Positions 6,174-7,407 of a stretch of 7,407 nt of DNA are shown in pieces. The stretch lies in NCBI GenBank assembly GCA_052143655.1, contig JBKQSL010000410.1, forward strand, positions 1-7,407. The letters run 5' to 3'. The stretch is from CAVSUR01 sp052143655. GTDB lineage: Bacteria; Actinomycetota; Actinomycetes; Streptosporangiales; Streptosporangiaceae. The number at the start of each line of letters is the position of its first letter. Position 1 is the first letter of the stretch. Made by a program: the position numbers and the translations under genes. Below the pieces are notes generated by a model that had not been told where the DNA came from, did no database searches, and saw only the letters and a list, made by a program, of their open reading frames with translations.

Positions 6174-6402
6174 CCGGCAGGGCGGCCGTGGCCGGCCGCC
6201 GCCAGGAACCCGGCCACCAGGCCGGTGAACTCCCGCGGCCGCTCCACACGGCCATCGTGCCGGCGAAGAACCGGGCGCTGGAGACGTTGCCGTGCACCAG
6301 GACGAGAGCCGGCGCGTCCCGCGGCCCGGACTTGAGCACGTGCGTGCGCAGCCGGGACGTCGGTACCTCGGCCTGGCTGATCGCGGCGGCCGCAGCGGTC
6401 AT
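6161..6402 (-). pseudogene. Alpha/beta-hydrolase gene with a large internal deletion
   Basis: The minus-strand ATG at 6402 follows a good AGGAAGGA Shine-Dalgarno and opens an alpha/beta-hydrolase N-terminus: MTAAAAAISQAEVPTSRL, then APALVLVHGNVSSARFFAG, which includes the HGN oxyanion-hole motif. After about 50 residues the frame turns to unlike sequence. In another frame of the same strand, from about 6247 to a TGA at 6161-6163, the peptide VERPREFTGLVAGFLAAAG reads as a typical C-terminal end of the same family (region after the catalytic His). The two ends are thus joined out of frame near 6240-6275. The nucleophile elbow (GxSxG) and the acid are missing, so the product cannot be a working hydrolase. 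Of a normal 260-300 residues, only about 80 remain. The gene converges with the acyl-CoA operon. Confidence 0.75.
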
Positions 6403-6495
6403 GGCGGTCCTTCCTGCCGCAAGCTCATCGGCGGGTCCGGACCGCCTGGACACGGGCAGCAGGCGGCGTTCGAGCCGGCGGCTGGCCCCGGGCAC

Positions 6496-6526
6496 ACCTT
6501 AACGGGGATCGCCGGGTCCGCTTCAA
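6496..6526 (-). promoter_or_regulatory. Possible promoter of the hydrolase relic
   Basis: On the minus strand TTGAAG (6526-6521) and TAAGGT (6501-6496) are separated by 19 nt, a long but usable spacing. Transcription would start about 90 nt before the ATG at 6402. It could be a leftover of the once intact gene. Confidence 0.3.
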
Positions 6527-6535
6527 CTGGCAGGC

Positions 6536-6551
6536 TAGGGTCCGGTACCGG
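6536..6551 (+). promoter_or_regulatory. Possible -10 element and small palindrome upstream of the LOG-family gene
   Basis: TAGGGT (6536-6541) fits the TAnnnT -10 pattern on the plus strand. It is followed directly by the perfect 10-bp palindrome CCGGTACCGG (6542-6551), a possible operator. No -35 match is visible at normal spacing. The rest of the 6403-6633 divergent gap shows nothing else that I can support. Confidence 0.22.
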
Positions 6552-6633
6552 TCCAGCCCGGCCTGGTGACGCCCGCGATGGGCGGGCGGGCGGAGCGGGG
6601 TCGGATGAGCAGCGGCGGCGAGGCGGGGAGGCC

Positions 6634-7140
6634 ATGCGTCTCAGCGGCTATATCGGCGTGATCGGACCGGGCGAGGGGGCCGCCGCCGCGGACTGCGCGG
6701 TGGCCGAGCAGGTGGGCCGCCAGCTCGCGCTGGCCGGGGCGGCGGTGCTGTGCGGCGGCCTGGGCGGGGTGATGGCGGCGGCCTGCCGCGGAGCGGCTGC
6801 CTGCGGCGGCGTGACCGTCGGCCTGCTGCCGGGGGACAGCCGGGCGGCGGGCAACGAGTTCCTCACCGTCGCGCTGCCCACCGGCCTCGGCGAGCTGCGC
6901 AACGGGCTGATCGTGCGGGCCAGCGACGCGCTCATCGCCATCGGCGGCAGCTGGGGCACGCTCAGCGAGATCGCGCTGGCGATGCGGACGGGCAAGCCGG
7001 TGGTCACGGTGGGCGGCTGGCAGGTCGTCGACGGGCAGCAGCCCGGCCTGGCCGTCCCGGTGCCAGCCGACTCGGCTGGCCAGGCAGTCAGGCTGGCGCT
7101 GAGCCTGGCCCGGGGCGACGGCGGCCAGCCACAGCGCTGA
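6634..7140 (+). CDS. TIGR00725 / LOG-like Rossmann-fold protein
   Basis: A 168-residue protein of the SLOG superfamily. The opening YIGVIGPGEG and the following GAAVLCGGLGGVMAAACRGA are Rossmann-type phosphate/nucleotide-binding loops. GGSWGTLSE (residues 104-112) corresponds to the PGGxGTxxE signature of LOG cytokinin-riboside phosphoribohydrolases, but with Ser-Trp in place of the usual Pro-Gly spacing and in the shorter TIGR00725 style. Relatives include LOG enzymes that release bases from nucleoside monophosphates and molybdenum-cofactor carrier proteins, so the function is open: nucleotide binding is likely, catalysis is uncertain. The ATG at 6634 is chosen because it directly precedes the conserved first strand. 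GGGGAGG (6625-6631) is only 2 nt away, so GAGG (6620-6623) may serve instead. No membrane segment is seen. It converges with the next gene, 15 nt between stops. Confidence 0.85.
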   Translation: MRLSGYIGVIGPGEGAAAADCAVAEQVGRQLALAGAAVLCGGLGGVMAAACRGAAACGGVTVGLLPGDSRAAGNEFLTVALPTGLGELRNGLIVRASDALIAIGGSWGTLSEIALAMRTGKPVVTVGGWQVVDGQQPGLAVPVPADSAGQAVRLALSLARGDGGQPQR

Positions 7141-7161
7141 CGCTGAGCTGGCCCGTCAGCG
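7135..7161. terminator. Symmetric hairpin between convergent genes
   Basis: CGCTGACG (7135-7142) and CGTCAGCG (7154-7161) are perfect 8-bp inverted copies around an 11-nt loop. The stop codon of the LOG-family gene (7138-7140) is in the left arm and the stop codon of the convergent gene (7156-7158) is in the right arm. A two-way terminator is the simplest reading. There is no T-tract on either side. Confidence 0.5.
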
Positions 7162-7407
7162 GGCGGCGAGCACCTCAGCGATCTTGGCCGCTGCGCCGGA
7201 CGGATCGGCGGTGTCGTGCAGTACCTCGCCCCAGGACCACCGGTAGAGCCAGCGCAGCCGCCCGTCACTGCCCGTGTCGGGAATGCAGTCGATGCTCTCG
7301 GCCAGCATTTCCGCGCCAGGGATGAAAACATGCAGCGCGGCGGGATAGGTCGTCTTCACGCTCGCATGGAAACCCTGCGTGTCAAGCTCTGTCGCGAGCC
7401 GCTGCAA
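7156..7407 (-). CDS. Small hypothetical actinobacterial protein, C-terminal part
   Basis: The visible 83 residues end at a TGA (7158-7156) and run off the right edge of the window, so the true start lies outside; the leftmost codon is TTG and could also be an internal Leu. The pattern is an amphipathic helix (LATELDTQGF), beta-like strands (ASVKTTYPAALHVFIPGAE), then an aromatic YRWSWGEVL followed by a final helix of the form DPSGAAAKIAEVLAAR. This resembles small hypothetical proteins frequent in actinomycetes, often near HTH regulators, whose role is unknown to me. There is no signal peptide or membrane segment in the visible part. I assign no function. Confidence 0.75.
   Translation of the reverse strand: MQRLATELDTQGFHASVKTTYPAALHVFIPGAEMLAESIDCIPDTGSDGRLRWLYRWSWGEVLHDTADPSGAAAKIAEVLAAR

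Noticed and set aside
6085..6495. Single 136-residue minus-strand gene
   Set aside because: Only the stretch from the ATG at 6402 to about 6250 looks like protein. The rest reads as a frameshifted tail, so I annotate a pseudogene at 6161-6402 instead.

Overview
The window is very GC-rich, with strongly GC-biased third codon positions, tight ATGA/GTGA gene junctions and long antisense shadow frames. This points to an actinomycete chromosome (Streptomyces/Streptosporangium-like; the genus cannot be fixed by reading alone). No tRNA, rRNA, CRISPR array or insertion sequence was seen.

Layout. (1) 14-1225, minus: an AlaA-type PLP aminotransferase. (2) 1226-1421: a divergent intergenic region with a possible promoter and a near-perfect 22-bp palindrome. 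(3) 1422-6129, plus: a compact operon of MmgE/PrpD family protein, acyl-CoA dehydrogenase, class III (CaiB/BaiF) CoA-transferase and MaoC/HTD2-like acyl-CoA hydratase. The first three junctions are stop/start overlaps. The third of these leads not into the hydratase but into a stub of about 27 codons (5145-5226) that looks like the surviving start of a deleted gene. The hydratase has its own Shine-Dalgarno site and a GTG start. (4) 6161-6402, minus: the two ends of an alpha/beta-hydrolase gene that lost its middle. (5) 6634-7140, plus: a small Rossmann-like LOG/TIGR00725-family protein. (6) 7156-7407, minus: the C-terminal part of a small hypothetical protein that runs off the window.

How the genes work together. 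CoA-transferase, acyl-CoA dehydrogenase, HTD2-type hydratase and MmgE/PrpD together resemble the itaconate-degradation (ict/ich/ccl, rip) cluster known from Pseudomonas aeruginosa. A pathway for itaconate, mesaconate, methylsuccinate or a related branched C5 diacid is therefore the best inference: activation to the CoA ester, optional alpha,beta-dehydrogenation, then hydration. The citramalyl-CoA (CitE-like) lyase that would finish such a pathway is not in the window. The substrate is inferred from gene content, not read from active sites.

Notable oddities are in-frame 15-bp tandem repeats in both the hydratase and the MmgE/PrpD gene, a shortened N-terminal region plus a Gly/Ala-rich insert in the MmgE/PrpD protein, two gene relics flanking the hydratase, and a hairpin whose arms hold the stop codons of two convergent genes.
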